Source: Margaritifera margaritifera
Lineage: Eukaryota > Mollusca > Bivalvia > Unionida > Margaritiferidae
Reading direction: 5' to 3'
DNA length: 64,000 bases
NCBI GenBank assembly: GCA_029931535.1
Contig: JAQPZY010001695.1
Location: 5,025,001 to 5,089,000 of the forward strand
The notes under the pieces were generated by a model. The model worked only from the letters and a program-made list of their open reading frames with translations, had not been told where the DNA came from and searched no databases. The position numbers were made by a program, and so were the translations under genes. Below are positions 1 to 10,929 of this stretch, one piece after another; within the stretch, counting starts at the first letter, position 1, and every line of letters begins with the position of its first letter.

Positions 1-566
1 CAAAGAAGGGATTATCGTACCTATCGCACAGAGAACCAAAATGTTGTGATCGCAAAAAATTGGGTACGTTTGATAAACTGATGCCTGACTGTAGTTTTGA
101 TAAGACTGCATTGGGAAGGTTAGACTTTTCAACTCCCCATGAGTTTTCAATTTTAGTATCCAGTATCGCTCCTTACGTACTATATCCGTCCACCCCAGGT
201 CAGATTCAATCGGTATCATCTCGGGGGACTCGACAGAATGCCCCGTCGAGTTGTAGTGGTTGGCGACTTTCGCGTTGATTTCGTTGTGAATGTGGTTCTT
301 GTGGTTATTCGTTCATTTTCTGAAATCAACGGTTTCGCCAACATATTGAGTGGCACAGATCTTGCACGTTAGAAGACAGATTACATTTTTGGTTCGACAT
401 CCTGACTTCTGATTGATAGTGAAGCTAACTCCTGTCGTAGAACTTTTGAACGATTTGGTCTCGTGTCAATGTTTGCAAATTAGACAACGCTTGTCTTTGC
501 AGCAGTATGTGCCTGAATCTGTGCTCTTGTTTGAAGTTACCAGTTACCCTGGCACGTACCAGATGG

Positions 567-571
<5 letters not shown>
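1..571 (-). pseudogene. Penelope-like element remnant, GIY-YIG endonuclease region
   Basis: Read on the minus strand, several frames together give the C-terminal part of a retroelement protein. Near 540-570 is KDHLVRARV, then a Cys-rich patch (CCKDKRCLICKH, near 475-510). Near 345-420 comes FTINQ..GCRTKNV followed by VICLLTCKICATQYVGET, which matches the 'VIYLxTC..CGxQYVGET' signature of the GIY-YIG domain carried by Penelope-like elements. Downstream are RK.TN.H, a short H..GHS segment and RKERYWILKLKT near 130-160, the usual order. The frame changes at about 440-480 and a stop follows the FRK motif near 305, so this copy is dead. It is cut by the window edge on one side and by a TA run on the other. 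Motifs are seen directly; the Penelope assignment rests on family knowledge. Confidence 0.72.

Positions 572-638
<67 letters not shown>
572..638. repeat. (TA)n microsatellite
   Basis: About 33 uninterrupted TA units abut the end of the Penelope-like remnant. The open frames crossing it (runs of Tyr-Ile) are artefacts. Confidence 0.97.
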
Positions 639-649
<11 letters not shown>

Positions 650-709
650 TTTACGAATGAATAATATCATCATAAAGGTTAGAGAATTTTAATTCGTACT
701 CTATGGAGA

Positions 710-786
710 TTTGAACCCAGGTACGGCACCCATCGCCTTGCCTGTAAGCACCAAACCATTTACCATCTCGACCATGCACACAAGAC
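710..786 (-). repeat. tRNA-like SINE head (copy 1)
   Basis: On the minus strand the block reads gcatggtcgagatgg, then caggcaaggcgatgggtgcc, and ends in a B-box-like gggttcaaatctc. Two more copies are seen at 3996-4055 and 45779-45866. The A-box-like and B-box-like spacing suggests a tRNA-derived pol III promoter in a SINE rather than a functional tRNA, because no acceptor-stem pairing is evident. Confidence 0.55.
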
Positions 787-950
787 CAAAAATGTATGCC
801 ACAAAGTCGGTAGTATAGGCATTCGTGCGTAGCAGATACACCCGCATGTCGACCCAGTAATGAATTCTCATCTAAGTACACAGTCATTCCGCAAAGTCAC
901 TCCGGATTCCTACGACAGAAATCAAGGTATATAGAGGTTATTATAGAGAA

Positions 951-1080
951 TTACAAATATACACCAAAACAGAGCGGAAAGTGCTATCCCTGGATCCTAC
1001 AGGAGAATTTATTATAAAGAATTTCAAACAAACAGCAAACAGAGCGGAAAGTGCTATACCTGGATCTTACAGGTGAACCC
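951..1080 (+). repeat. Two direct copies of a ~52-bp motif, inverted partner at 3785-3840
   Basis: Copies at 951-1008 and 1022-1080 share cagagcggaaagtgctat, then cctggatc.tacagg. The copy at 3785-3840 is a near-perfect reverse complement of the first (cctgtaggatcc, then gatagcactttccgctctgt), and a looser direct copy sits at 3862-3912. Together they bracket the broken transposase gene, so they are candidates for its terminal or subterminal repeats. Confidence 0.6.
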
Positions 1081-1680
1081 GTTTTCGAATCTCCGTAGAG
1101 TACTAATTAAAATTCTCTAACCTGTATGATAATATTATTTATTCGTATTAAAAAAATTCTGCTAATGTTACACTGGTCTACAGTAAAAATGCTTCCGCAA
1201 TAAATGTTGTCAAACTTTACTAATTCTGGGTCACTGAGAATGAAAATGATGCTTTAAATTGTTGATTGGCTCTAGTTTTAAAGATATTATACTGGGTCAG
1301 TATATACGACCCTTGACTTGGGAATGGCGGAGGATAAGTGAGTTATAAAGGGAAGGGATCTCAATTTAAACCAGAAATGACTAAAATACATCTTTGACCG
1401 GATCTATGAATAAATCTATGACTGGGTTTGGACAGTACTTGGTTTTTAGGCAAAACAATGATTGATGCGATCTGAAGCTGGTATTGCGTCATACATGATA
1501 TGAATTGCATCTTGTTATTCCTAGAAGTCATGGATGATGCAATCATAACTAAGCTTACATCACTCTGCTGAAGAAATTGCACTATATCAGCTCTACAAAT
1601 CAGACAGTGTCGTGCTCTCTTATTTGTCAGTCTTTGATTTTGCAAAGGGACACATGTCTGTTTAGCCAAAGTGAGCAGAG

Positions 1681-3407
1681 ATGCCTCGTACTTGTGTGAA
1701 CAATGCAGATAACTTCTGCTATGTTTGTGGTGAAGTGACTTTTGCATCACAAAAGCGCAGTATAACCACTATGGTTAAGAAAGCCTATCACCTTTTTTTT
1801 GGCTGCAAAATTGGAGATCAGGACAAGATGTGGGCGCCACATATATGCTGCAACACTTGTGCAAAAAATCTTCGCCAGTGGTTGAACAGGAAAAGGAAAT
1901 CTATGCCTTTTGCAGTGCCAATGATTTGGAGAGAGCCAACATATCATATCAGCAATTGTTATTTCTGCATGGTGCCTCCAGTTGGGAAAGGTGTGTCAAA
2001 GAAGAAAAAGTGGACTGTGCATTATCCAAACATTTCCTCAGCTATACGCCCAGTACCCCACGGAGAAGGACTGCCGGTTCTTGATGCACCAGAATCATTC
2101 TCACTTGAGTCAGACGAGGAAGAGGAAGAGGATGAAACTTCTAGTCCTGACCCATCAATGTCACACCTATATTTTCTCCCATCCTCCTCGTCTGAACCAC
2201 ACCTTATAACACAAGGTGAACTGAATGACCTTGTCAGTGATTTGGAACTACCCAGGAGTAAGGCAGATCTGTTGGGCTCCAGACTACAACAATGGAATCT
2301 CCTGGCAGGTGATGTTAAGGTTTCCATGTTCCGTGACGGTGAAAAGGATCTTGTCCCATTCTTCTTCATGGAAGGTGATCTTGTAGCCTGCAACAACATC
2401 GATGGTGTGATGGCAGCCCTCAACTTCGTTCATGATCCAGATGAGCGGAGACTGTTCATTGATTCATCGAAGACGAGTCTTAAGGCTGTTTTGCTGCATA
2501 ATAGCAGTGTTTTGCCATCACTTCCAGTTGGTCATGCAGTCCATATGAAGGAAACCTATGAAAACATGAAACAACGTTTGAGGTGCATAAACTATGACCA
2601 ACATCAGTGGCAGCTTTGTGGCGATTTCAAGGTTCTTGCTCTCTTGCTTGGTCTGCAGACTGGACACACAAAGTACTGCTGTTTTCTCTGCGAATGGGAT
2701 AGTCGTGCGAGAGATTACCACTACATCAAGAGAGATTGGCCGACAGTCATTGGAGCCTGGGATGAAAAGTGTTCAGCATCCACCACTTGTTGAATCAAGG
2801 AAGATTTTGTTACCACCCTTGCACATCAAGCTGGGTCTGATGAAGAACTTTGTCAAGGCCATGGACAAAACACAAGCAGCTTTCAAGTACCTCCATGGAA
2901 AATTTCCAAGGTTAAGTGAAGCTAATATAAAGGAAGGTGTCTTTGTTGGTCCTCAGATTCGTGAACTTCTTCGAAATGATGCATTTCACCATGCACTGCG
3001 TGGCAAGGAAACGACGGCATGGAAAGCCTTCCAGTTAGTGGCAACAAATTTTCTCGGGAACAACAAGGCAGACAACTACATGGAGTTGGTGGAAAACCTC
3101 CTCAAGGCATACAACTACATGGAGTTGGTGGAAAACCTCCTCAAGGCAAACAAAAAGCCTTGGTTGCAACATGTCACTAAAGATACATTTTTTGCACTGT
3201 CATCTAGATTTTTTTTCCACCGAACTGCGGAGCAGTGAGCGACGAGCTCGGCGAGCGATTTCACCAGGACGTTGCAACAATCGAGAAACGCTATCAGGGC
3301 AAATGGAGCCCATCAATGCTTGCAGACTATTGCTGAACAGTGACAAGAGATGCTCCGTTTAATGAATACAAGCGACAAGCTAAGAAGCGCAGAGTAGACA
3401 CTGAATA
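1681..3407 (+). pseudogene. Broken transposase-like gene of a multicopy invertebrate family
   Basis: The start MPRTCVNNADNF at 1681 opens 370 codons. Zinc-binding-type Cys pairs appear early (CYVCGE, then HICCNTCAKNL, then CYFC near residues 93-96), then an acidic Ser/Glu stretch (about residues 143-157), then a longer conserved body with LFIDSSKTSLKAVLLH, VGHAVHMKETYENMK and KYCCFLCEWDSRARD. I recognise this as a protein family repeated in many invertebrate genomes and generally found as a mobile element; I cannot assign its transposase superfamily with confidence. The copy is dead. A one-base shift near 2740-2750 moves the body into another frame (continuing HPPLV.., LHIKLGLMKNFVKA). A 39-bp in-frame tandem duplication lies at 3072-3149, further shifts near 3160-3225 follow, and a Trp position is a TGA stop near 3333. 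The frame then runs to TAG at about 3405. Confidence 0.7.
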
Positions 3408-3784
3408 GGGACTAAACTATGTACTTATATATGCATAATAGTTTTTTTACTTTTGCTTCAATATATTTTGTATTGATATAACCCTTTTGCTGTTTTTTAA
3501 AGTGTTACATAAACAGGACTGGTGAAATATTATCATGTAAAGCAACCATAAACACATGAAAAGACCTAGGTTTACAATTTAGGATTAAAACTCTACTATG
3601 TACACAATATACATAGACGTAAAATGTAAAAACTTAAATATCTTGGAAACAGTAGCCAATCAGTTGTTTTAATTGTCATATTTGAATTCAGCACATCAAA
3701 ATCCCTAATATATAGCACATTTTATCTCTGAAGCAGACGACTTCGAAAAAATTGTAGACCAGTGTTATCAAGTGTTTTCAAGCA

Positions 3785-3912
3785 TTCTCCTGTAGGATCC
3801 AAGGATAGCACTTTCCGCTCTGTTTGGTGTATATTTGTAAAACTATTTATATGTATAAAGTTACAAATAAACACCAGACAGAGCGAAAAGTTCTATCCCT
3901 GGATATTAGAGA
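3785..3912. repeat. Inverted and direct copies of the ~52-bp flanking motif
   Basis: 3785-3840 is the reverse complement of the motif at 951-1006 with only a few mismatches. 3862-3912 is a diverged direct copy (cagagcgaaaagttctatcc). With the left copies they bracket about 2.8 kb containing the broken transposase. Confidence 0.65.
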
Positions 3913-3944
3913 TGGATGGATGATAATTTGAAGTAAATTTTTGT

Positions 3945-4060
3945 TAAATATGGAAAAAGAACATTATTATACAGGTTAGATTTTGTAATTCGTACTCTAC
4001 TGAGATTCGAACCCAGGTTCGCGGGTTACGGCACCCATCGCCTTGCCTGCACGCACCCCC
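3945..4060 (-). repeat. tRNA-like SINE fragment (copy 2)
   Basis: Same family as 653-786. It has the outer segment (caggttagat, then aattcgtactctact) followed by a minus-strand tRNA-like block with B box gggttcgaatctc and gcaggcaaggcgatgggtgcc. It ends in a C run directly before an AT microsatellite. Confidence 0.55.
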
Positions 4061-4064
4061 CCCC

Positions 4065-4066
<2 letters not shown>

Positions 4067-4153
<87 letters not shown>
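4067..4153. repeat. (AT)n microsatellite
   Basis: Uninterrupted AT dinucleotides after an 11-base C run. The sequence from 4154 to 4515 shows no gene or repeat that I recognise. Confidence 0.97.
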
Positions 4154-4154
<1 letters not shown>

Positions 4155-4515
4155 TTCACTTTGGACAGTGAACTGCTAAGGAGGTCATACTTGAAGCTGT
4201 AAGGAACTATTGTTCTTTCTGCGTTTAAGAACGGCTGTCTTGAAAGTCTACTTTTGGTGGTCGCCTGCACCACTTTATGCGGGTTTTCCATAGAGAATGA
4301 GCTCAAGGATGAAACCATATTTTATCGTCATGCAGTACGCAGTGAATAGATTTTAATATTTTCATTGCATAACAAATTACTGAGATTAGATTCATAAACA
4401 AGTAAAAACGCATTCCACGTAGCCACGTAGCCTTGAAATACACACTCAAGCCAACTTCTACCAATCGCTAGACCAACTGACCTTTAAAACAGAGAAGCTT
4501 GTTTATTTACATGTG

Positions 4516-4675
4516 GTGACATTTGACAAAGATCCTTCTTACATAATTTATCATAGTGACATTTGACAAAGACCCTTCTTACATAATTTATCATAGTGAC
4601 ATTTGACAAAGACCCTTCTTACATAATTTATCATAGTGACATTTGACAAAGACCCTTCTTGCATAACTCACCGTA
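4516..4675. repeat. 40-bp tandem repeat, 4 copies
   Basis: The unit gtgacatttgacaaagaccc + ttcttacataatttatcata begins at 4516, 4556, 4596 and 4636, nearly identical each time. This short, clean array looks recent. Confidence 0.95.
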
Positions 4676-4919
4676 TCTAACTGTACATTAGTAGATACTG
4701 GTAGACGTCTGTGACAGCAGACACACACGATCACGCTTGCATAAATATGTAGCTCTAAGGCACTGAAAAAAGCCAATTATCCAGGTAAAAAAAAAAGTCA
4801 ATCAGACACATATTTTGAAATAAAATATATTAGTTTTGGCAGCAGAGAAAATATAAATATAAATTTAAAATTCAATGAATCAATCATATCCCAAAGATAG
4901 GATATACCCACAATATGGA

Positions 4920-4920
<1 letters not shown>

Positions 4921-4956
<36 letters not shown>
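4921..4956. repeat. (AC)n microsatellite
   Basis: Eighteen AC units. Confidence 0.97.
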
Positions 4957-4958
<2 letters not shown>

Positions 4959-5040
4959 TGGGAATCGTGCAGTATTTCTCCTTTTTTATACTTTATAAAC
5001 AGTCCCATTAGTTTCACGTTGTTGCTACGGGTCAATACGT

Positions 5041-5170
5041 AAGGTTATTGACTGAGTATTGAAAAATATTGGTCCCGAGGGCATGTGGCGAAGCATGCCC
5101 GAGTTTGCGAGGGAATTCTACGCCATATGAAGGACGGTCCAATATTATTCAATACTCAGTCAATAATCTT
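5041..5170. mobile_element. Hairpin element with 32-bp arms and a nested palindrome
   Basis: The arm at 5041-5072 (ttattgactgagtattga core) is the reverse complement of 5139-5170 with about two mismatches. The 66-bp loop is much richer in GC and contains a second palindrome, gggcatg..catgccc (about 5078-5097). No ORF of its own. It looks like a small mobile hairpin or a structured RNA gene; the sequence alone does not separate these. Confidence 0.7.
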
Positions 5171-6547
5171 TTTATTATATACTTACAAACAAGCCTATTA
5201 TTCATTCTGTTATATTATAGGAATAACACAATTGAAAGAAAAAAATTATTTCAACGTTTTATTGAACATTTTACATGTCGTTCATTTTATGAATGAAACC
5301 TGAACAACGCGCAGTAATATATGCTACTTTACTACATGGGGTGATTCTCATTCCGCAGTCGACGAAACTTAGGTTTTTAAAGAGGATGTAATTTCATGTA
5401 GCCAAAGAAAACACAACGAAATATTGATATTAGGAAAAAATGACGCAATAGTGATGCTTTCATGGTGGCTTGTAAATTTGAAAGTGCAGTGCGTCATGAT
5501 TGTTGCCAGGGTATTGTGGCCCATCGGTCTTGGATAATACCTCAAATAAGGATATAGGGGCCATCGATATAGGACGTCACGCAATTTTGGAGAGTTTTTA
5601 ACCCACCCACCCCCTCGTCACATTTGGTCAAAACAACTCAGATCCTCATATATGACATCACAAAGCTTTGACACCCCGCTCCAAATAAAAAAAAAATTAA
5701 TATCTTGATCAATCCGGGTTTAGTTCTCTGGAAGCGTATACTAAAGAGAGAAATTATGGTTATGAAAAAGACGTAAAATCCAAGGAATAAAGTTGTTTTT
5801 GTGACGTCACATTTTTCAACCCTACCCCCACCCCCACTCCCCATCGTCAAAAATTATCACACAAGTCGGTCTCCCCTCCCTCCTCGGTGCGTAACGTCAT
5901 ATATGGACGGCCCCATAGATTCATTTGGAGTTGCTTGTGTTTCATTAAAATTCCTGGTACAGGATAAAACAATACTCTTCAGAGTGGATAAAAGTGCACT
6001 GTTTACGTGAAAGAGAACTTGTTGACTGACACATTGTATCAGAGGTCAGTTTAACCCACTCTCTCTCTCTCTCTTTCTCTCTCTCGCTCGCTCGCTCATA
6101 CTAACACACGCAATTAGCGATCACTAGCCGTCCAGTTCCAGTATTTTTCAGTTCCAGTATTTTTATAAATCATATTTATTTTGTTATTTTGTTCTCCTTT
6201 CAATTTAAGTCTTTGAACGTATTCGCGTTTCCTTTAGTTAATTTGGATGATAGATTTTTATTTTTTCTTTGGATAAAAACTAGATCTACTGATTCTCCAA
6301 CACTGATGTCAGGTAGAAATGGTTACATTCATTGTCGGCTTCTGGTGGCCATCAGATTTATGACGTGGTCAGCGTTCGACGTTTCCGTGACCATTTTTTA
6401 TTTAGCTGTAACTAGAAGTAGCTCATCGAATGCGGGCACGTATTTACTATATAAGGAAGATGTGACTATTTTACTTGTAGCAACAACGTTAAACTAATGT
6501 GACTGTTTATAAAGTATACAATCACCAGCGGTATTGATCGGAGTTAA
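5171..6547. other. No gene recognised
   Basis: AT-rich sequence with a short CT-rich tract at 6060-6088. The open frames here (under 105 codons) match no family I know and lack obvious splice structure. Confidence 0.6.
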
Positions 6548-6660
6548 GTATTTAATATTGAATTTATGCAACGAGTTTAATAATTTCCAGTTTTTTTGCG
6601 AACTTAGCAAGCAAAATTGGAAATTATTCAGCGAGTTTCATAAATTCAATATTAAATCAT
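6548..6660. mobile_element. Long near-perfect hairpin, ~50-bp arms
   Basis: 6548-6598 (tttaatattgaatttatg, then aataatttccag) pairs with 6610-6660 (ctggaaattatt-type, then cataaattcaatattaaatc) at roughly 80-85% identity, with a loop of only about ten to fifteen bases. Same general design as 5041-5170 but a different sequence. Confidence 0.7.
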
Positions 6661-6899
6661 TGCCCATTTGAGATTCTGTTTATCACACACCTGTAGTTTT
6701 CATTTTGAGTCAAAAAATCTAGATAGAAAGAAGAACAAATGATTTTCGGCATTTAATTTAATTCTGGCTTAGATGCTGCACATTTAATTCATGCGCGTGA
6801 AAAATAGTCCCAGACGCGAGTTGAAACAATATTGCAATTCGATGACAAATAACATTTAGAAGCAGATTTAATAATTTTTTTGTTTTTTTGTTTTTACAA

Positions 6900-8476
6900 A
6901 TTACAATTCAAAGAGCAACTGTCCTTCCAATAAACAGAACATTTACTACGGACTTCCTTTTTCAACACTGGATCTCCAGTGGAAATTCCTGTGTGATGTC
7001 ACACAGTTTACTCGGTCAGGTCAGCTGGAGTTCTTGAGGCGCCATATACATGAATTTCTATGAGACTGCTTACAACGTTTCCACCGAAAAGAGTGTCTAT
7101 TCCACCATAGACATTTACCACAGATGCAGTATTGGATATCAGATTATCTATAATTAAAAGGTAACCACACTGTAAATTAACGAATACAAAAGGTGGATAG
7201 TTTTTTCTTGTAACAATTAGAGCAGTTCGTTTTTGGAGTTTAATTAACTGATTAAGATCAGTAGCATTGCAATCCCCCATATGGTGCAATCATAATCAAG
7301 CAAAGCCAATATATATCCATTATAAAACATTTTTAGCCTAGATCTGGCATATACGAAGGCAGTCTGTTCAAACAGGCTCTTGTTCACGATAATGCAGAAC
7401 ACACGCGCTTTATTTGATTTTCCCACGATAAATGCTTGTCAATAATCACACCTAAAATTTTTTTGATTTTAAGTGTTATTTAATTTAGTTCCCCGAACAA
7501 ATATATTGTTATCCTCTAATTTCTTTATTCTTTGCCTTGATCCAATTGTCATACGGTTAGTTTTTTCTGTGTTTAATTGCATTTCGTTAGCTTCGCACCA
7601 TCAACGTCTTGTTGTAAATTTTGTTCAAGGGAAGGGACTGTATTACTCATGGCATGTAAGGTTGTGTCGTCCGCAAAAAGACCAGTTTCAGTGGCTTTGA
7701 TATGAAGTGGTAAATCATTAATAAAAAGGAGAAAGAGCAAAGGGCCAAAAATAGAGCCTTGAGGAACTCCACTTTTGAGGTATTATAAAGAAGATGTATC
7801 ATTGGACACAGAAACACACTGTTGAGTCCCTTTTAGGTAAGAATCAAACCAAGCAAGCGAATTATCACTGATTTTCTATGTCTTGAGTTTTTTCATCAAT
7901 ATTTCATGAGCTACTAAATCAAACGCTTTTTAAAATCTAAATAAATTGCTCCGACTATTTTCCCGTCATCTATAGCTGCTTAGCCATGTATGAACCAACT
8001 TTGTGGGGACATTTTGGCATGAATTTTTTTCTCTGAAACATGATTGTGAGTTATGTAGAAGATTATATTTGTTTAAAAATCGGCGAAGATGACGGGCAAA
8101 GTGTTTTTCAAAACTTTTAGATAAGGTTGGTAAAATTGATATAGGTCGATAATCGTTTGCTGATGATCTATCACCTTGTTTAAAGACTGGAAACACCTTG
8201 GCTAATTTCAGATTAGCTGGAAAGATTCCCATATCAAACTTTTATTTATCAAGCTAGTATTTGAAGGGGCAGCAACTTGAGCTTATAGTTTTAGTATTTT
8301 TGGTGAGATTTCATTAGTCCTGTTGCTTTGTTGCCATCAAGTTTCTCTAAAATATCAATAACATCTTGAACACATATGTAAGGGATCTGGAATGATATAT
8401 GAGATGGGACTTTCGACTCTAAAAAATCTATAAGGAATGAACAATCTTGTGATATGGAAGAATGTTCTCCAAGTAT
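6900..8476 (-). pseudogene. Dead non-LTR retrotransposon (CR1/Jockey-like LINE), reverse transcriptase part
   Basis: On the minus strand, reading from high to low coordinates: an N-terminal RT segment with LGEHSSISQD (about 8440-8470), VIDILEKLDGNKATGL (about 8310-8370), LAKVFPVFKQGDRS and NDYRPISILP (about 8140-8200), and the DFKKAFD block broken by one missing A near 7925-7940. GVPQGSIFGPLLFLLFINDL follows near 7720-7780, FADD at 7666-7677 (catalytic box C, intact), and then a C-terminal region with YGYILALLDYDC-type sequence and KLQKRTALIVTRKNY down to about 7010. Stops and frameshifts are scattered through it. The N-terminal end is replaced by the tandem array at 8477. The RT boxes are unambiguous; the CR1/Jockey grouping is my judgement. 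Confidence 0.85.
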
Positions 8477-9617
8477 TGAAGTTATTGATATGAAAAAGGT
8501 ATTTAGATCGTTTGCAGTATCTAATGATTGAAGTTATTGATATGAAAAAGGTATTTAGATCGTTTTCAATATCTAATGATTGAAGTTATTGATATGAAAA
8601 AGGTATTTAGATCGTTTGCAATATCTAATGATTGAAGTTATTGATATGAAAAAGGTATTTAGATCGTTTGCAATATCTAATGATTGAAGTTATTGATATG
8701 AAAAAGGTATTTAGATCGTTTGCAATATCTAATGATTGAAGTTATTGATATGAAAAAGGTATTTAGATCGTTTGCAATATCTAATGATTGAAGTTATTGA
8801 TATGAAAAAGGTATTTAGATCGTTTGCAATATCTAATGATTGAAGTTATTGATATGAAAAAGGTATTTAGATCGTTTGCAATATCTAATGATTGAAGTTA
8901 TTGATATGAAAAAGGTATTTAGATCGTTTGCAATATCTAATGATTGAAGTTATTGATATGAAAAAGGTATTTAGATCGTTTGCAATATCTAATGATTGAA
9001 GTTATTGATATGAAAAAGGTATTTAGATCGTTTGCAATATCTAATGATTGAAGTTATTGATATGAAAAAGGTATTTAGATCGTTTGCAATATCTAATGAT
9101 TGAAGTTGTTGATATGAAAAAGATATTTAGATCGTTTGCAATATCTAATGATTGAAGTTGTTGATATGAAAAAGGTATTTAGATCATTTGCAATATCTGA
9201 TGATTGAAGTTATTGATATGAAAAAGGTATTTAGATCGTTTGCAGTATCTAATGATTGAAGTTGTTGATATGAAAAAGGTATTTAGATCGTTTGCAATAT
9301 CTAATGATTGAAGTTATTGATATGAAAAAAGTATTTAGATCGTTTGCAATATCTAATGATTGAAGTTGTTGATATGAAAAAGATATTTAGATCGTTTGCA
9401 ATATCTAATGATTGAAGTTGTTGATATGAAAAAGGTATTTAGATCGTTTGCAATATCTAATGATTGAAGTTATTGATATGAAAAAGGTATTTAGATCGTT
9501 TGCAGTATCTAATGATTGAAGTTGTTGATATGAAAAAGGTATTTAGATCGTTTGCAATATCTAATGATTGAAGTTATTGATATGAAAAAGGTATTTAGAT
9601 CGTTTGCAATATCTAAT
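8477..9617. repeat. 52-bp minisatellite, ~22 copies, derived from the LINE ORF
   Basis: The unit tgaagttattgatatgaaaa + aggtatttagatcgtttgca + atatctaatgat is repeated at exact 52-bp spacing (8477, 8529, 8581, 8633 ...). Copies differ by one or two bases (tattg/tgttg, gcaat/gcagt), and the variant order suggests block duplication within the array. Read on the minus strand the unit is LDTANDLNTFFISITSI, and it runs in frame into the LINE protein at 8476 (..LGEHSSISQD). 52 is not a multiple of 3, so the array destroys the ORF. Confidence 0.97.
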
Positions 9618-9829
9618 GGGTATATACTAGTATGACTTACACCGAGTTTTAATTCTGAAGGGAAATAGTGAACTTTTTAACTTGAATTAAAGTTGCAAAA
9701 ATGTTTTCCTTTTTTTACCTAGTCACTTTTATTCTCAGTTAATCTTAAAAAATTATAATTTTAGCTGTAGCGATTCATTTTATTAACAACATTTCTGTGT
9801 TCTAAATTCTCTGCATTTATACTGAGAAT

Positions 9830-9970
9830 TTTGACCAGTAGGGGTCGACCAAAACATTCTCTTCTAATCTTTGTCACATGAACAGACCTTAATAAGTTAA
9901 TACCAATCACGTGATCAAGAAGGTGGTCATACACACCTCCTAGCTTTGATTAATATTAAATTGCTAAAAG
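9830..9970 (+). repeat. Left direct repeat flanking a minisatellite
   Basis: Shares cacatgaa.a.acct.aata, then taccaatcacgtgatca, then gatta.tattaaattgct-type sequence with 10930-11070. The two blocks lie either side of the array at 10119-10825. Confidence 0.7.
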
Positions 9971-10118
9971 CTACATAATTACCCAGGTTCTTTGGTGAAA
10001 AAAAGAAAGCCGACATATATTTTAATACAAAATATGTTAAGTTTGCCAATCTGGAACCTATAAATGTACATTTCCAGATTGGATGAATTATATTCCAAGA
10101 ATATTTTATGTCCACAAT

Positions 10119-10825
10119 ATGGAAGCATGTAAGGATACATATCATGTTTATCACGGATACATGTAAGGATACATATTATGGTTATCACAGATACATGTAA
10201 GAATACATGTTATGGTTATCACAGATACATGTAAGGATACATATTATGGTTATCACAGATAAATGCAAGGATACATATTTATGTTTATCACAGATACATG
10301 TAAGGATACATGTTGTGGTTATCACAGATACATGTAAGGATACATGTTATGGTTATCACAGATACATGTAAGGATACATAGTTATGGTTTTCACAGATAC
10401 ATGTAAGGATACATGTTATGGTTATCACAGATACATGTAAGGATACATATTTATGGTTATCACAGATACATGTAAGGATACATGTCGTGGTTATCACAGA
10501 TACATGTAAGGATACATGTTATGGTTATCACAGATACATGTAAGGATACATAGTTATGGTTATCACATATACATGTAAGGATACATGTTATGGTTATCAC
10601 AGATACATGTAAGGATACATATTTATGGTTATCACAGGTACGTGTAAGGATACATGTTATGGTTATCACAGATACATGTAAGGATACATGTTATGGTTAT
10701 CACAGATACATGTAAGGATACATGTTATGGTTATCACAGATACATATAAGGATACATATTTATGTTATCACAGACACATGTAAGGATACATATTATGTTT
10801 ATCACAGATACATGTAAGGATATTA
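10119..10825. repeat. ~34-35-bp minisatellite, about 20 copies
   Basis: The unit gttatcacagatacatgtaa + ggatacatgttatg repeats with 34- and 35-base length variants (..cat gttatg / ..catagttatg / ..catatttatg). The frames that run through it on the minus strand are repeats of the unit, not a protein. Confidence 0.95.
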
Positions 10826-10929
10826 AATCAGTTACACAAATTGTCACAAGTAGGTATAATATAGTCCCTACTTGCCGCGCCCGAATGTGAACGACGAGGT
10901 AAATTATGATAAACGCAATTTATAGGGAG

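Larger units (their letters stand above)
653..1145. mobile_element. Short element with inverted ends (MITE/foldback-like) containing a tRNA-like block
   Basis: Bases 653-712 are the inverted counterpart of 1086-1145: both read cgaat(g/a)aataat, then ggttagagaattttaatt, then gtactct..ggagat. Between them lie a tRNA-like block (710-786) and two copies of a ~52-bp motif (951-1008 and 1022-1080). A diverged single copy of the same end sequence recurs at 3945-4010, so the family is dispersed. No coding potential is seen. It could be one foldback element or two SINE copies inserted head to head. Confidence 0.55.
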
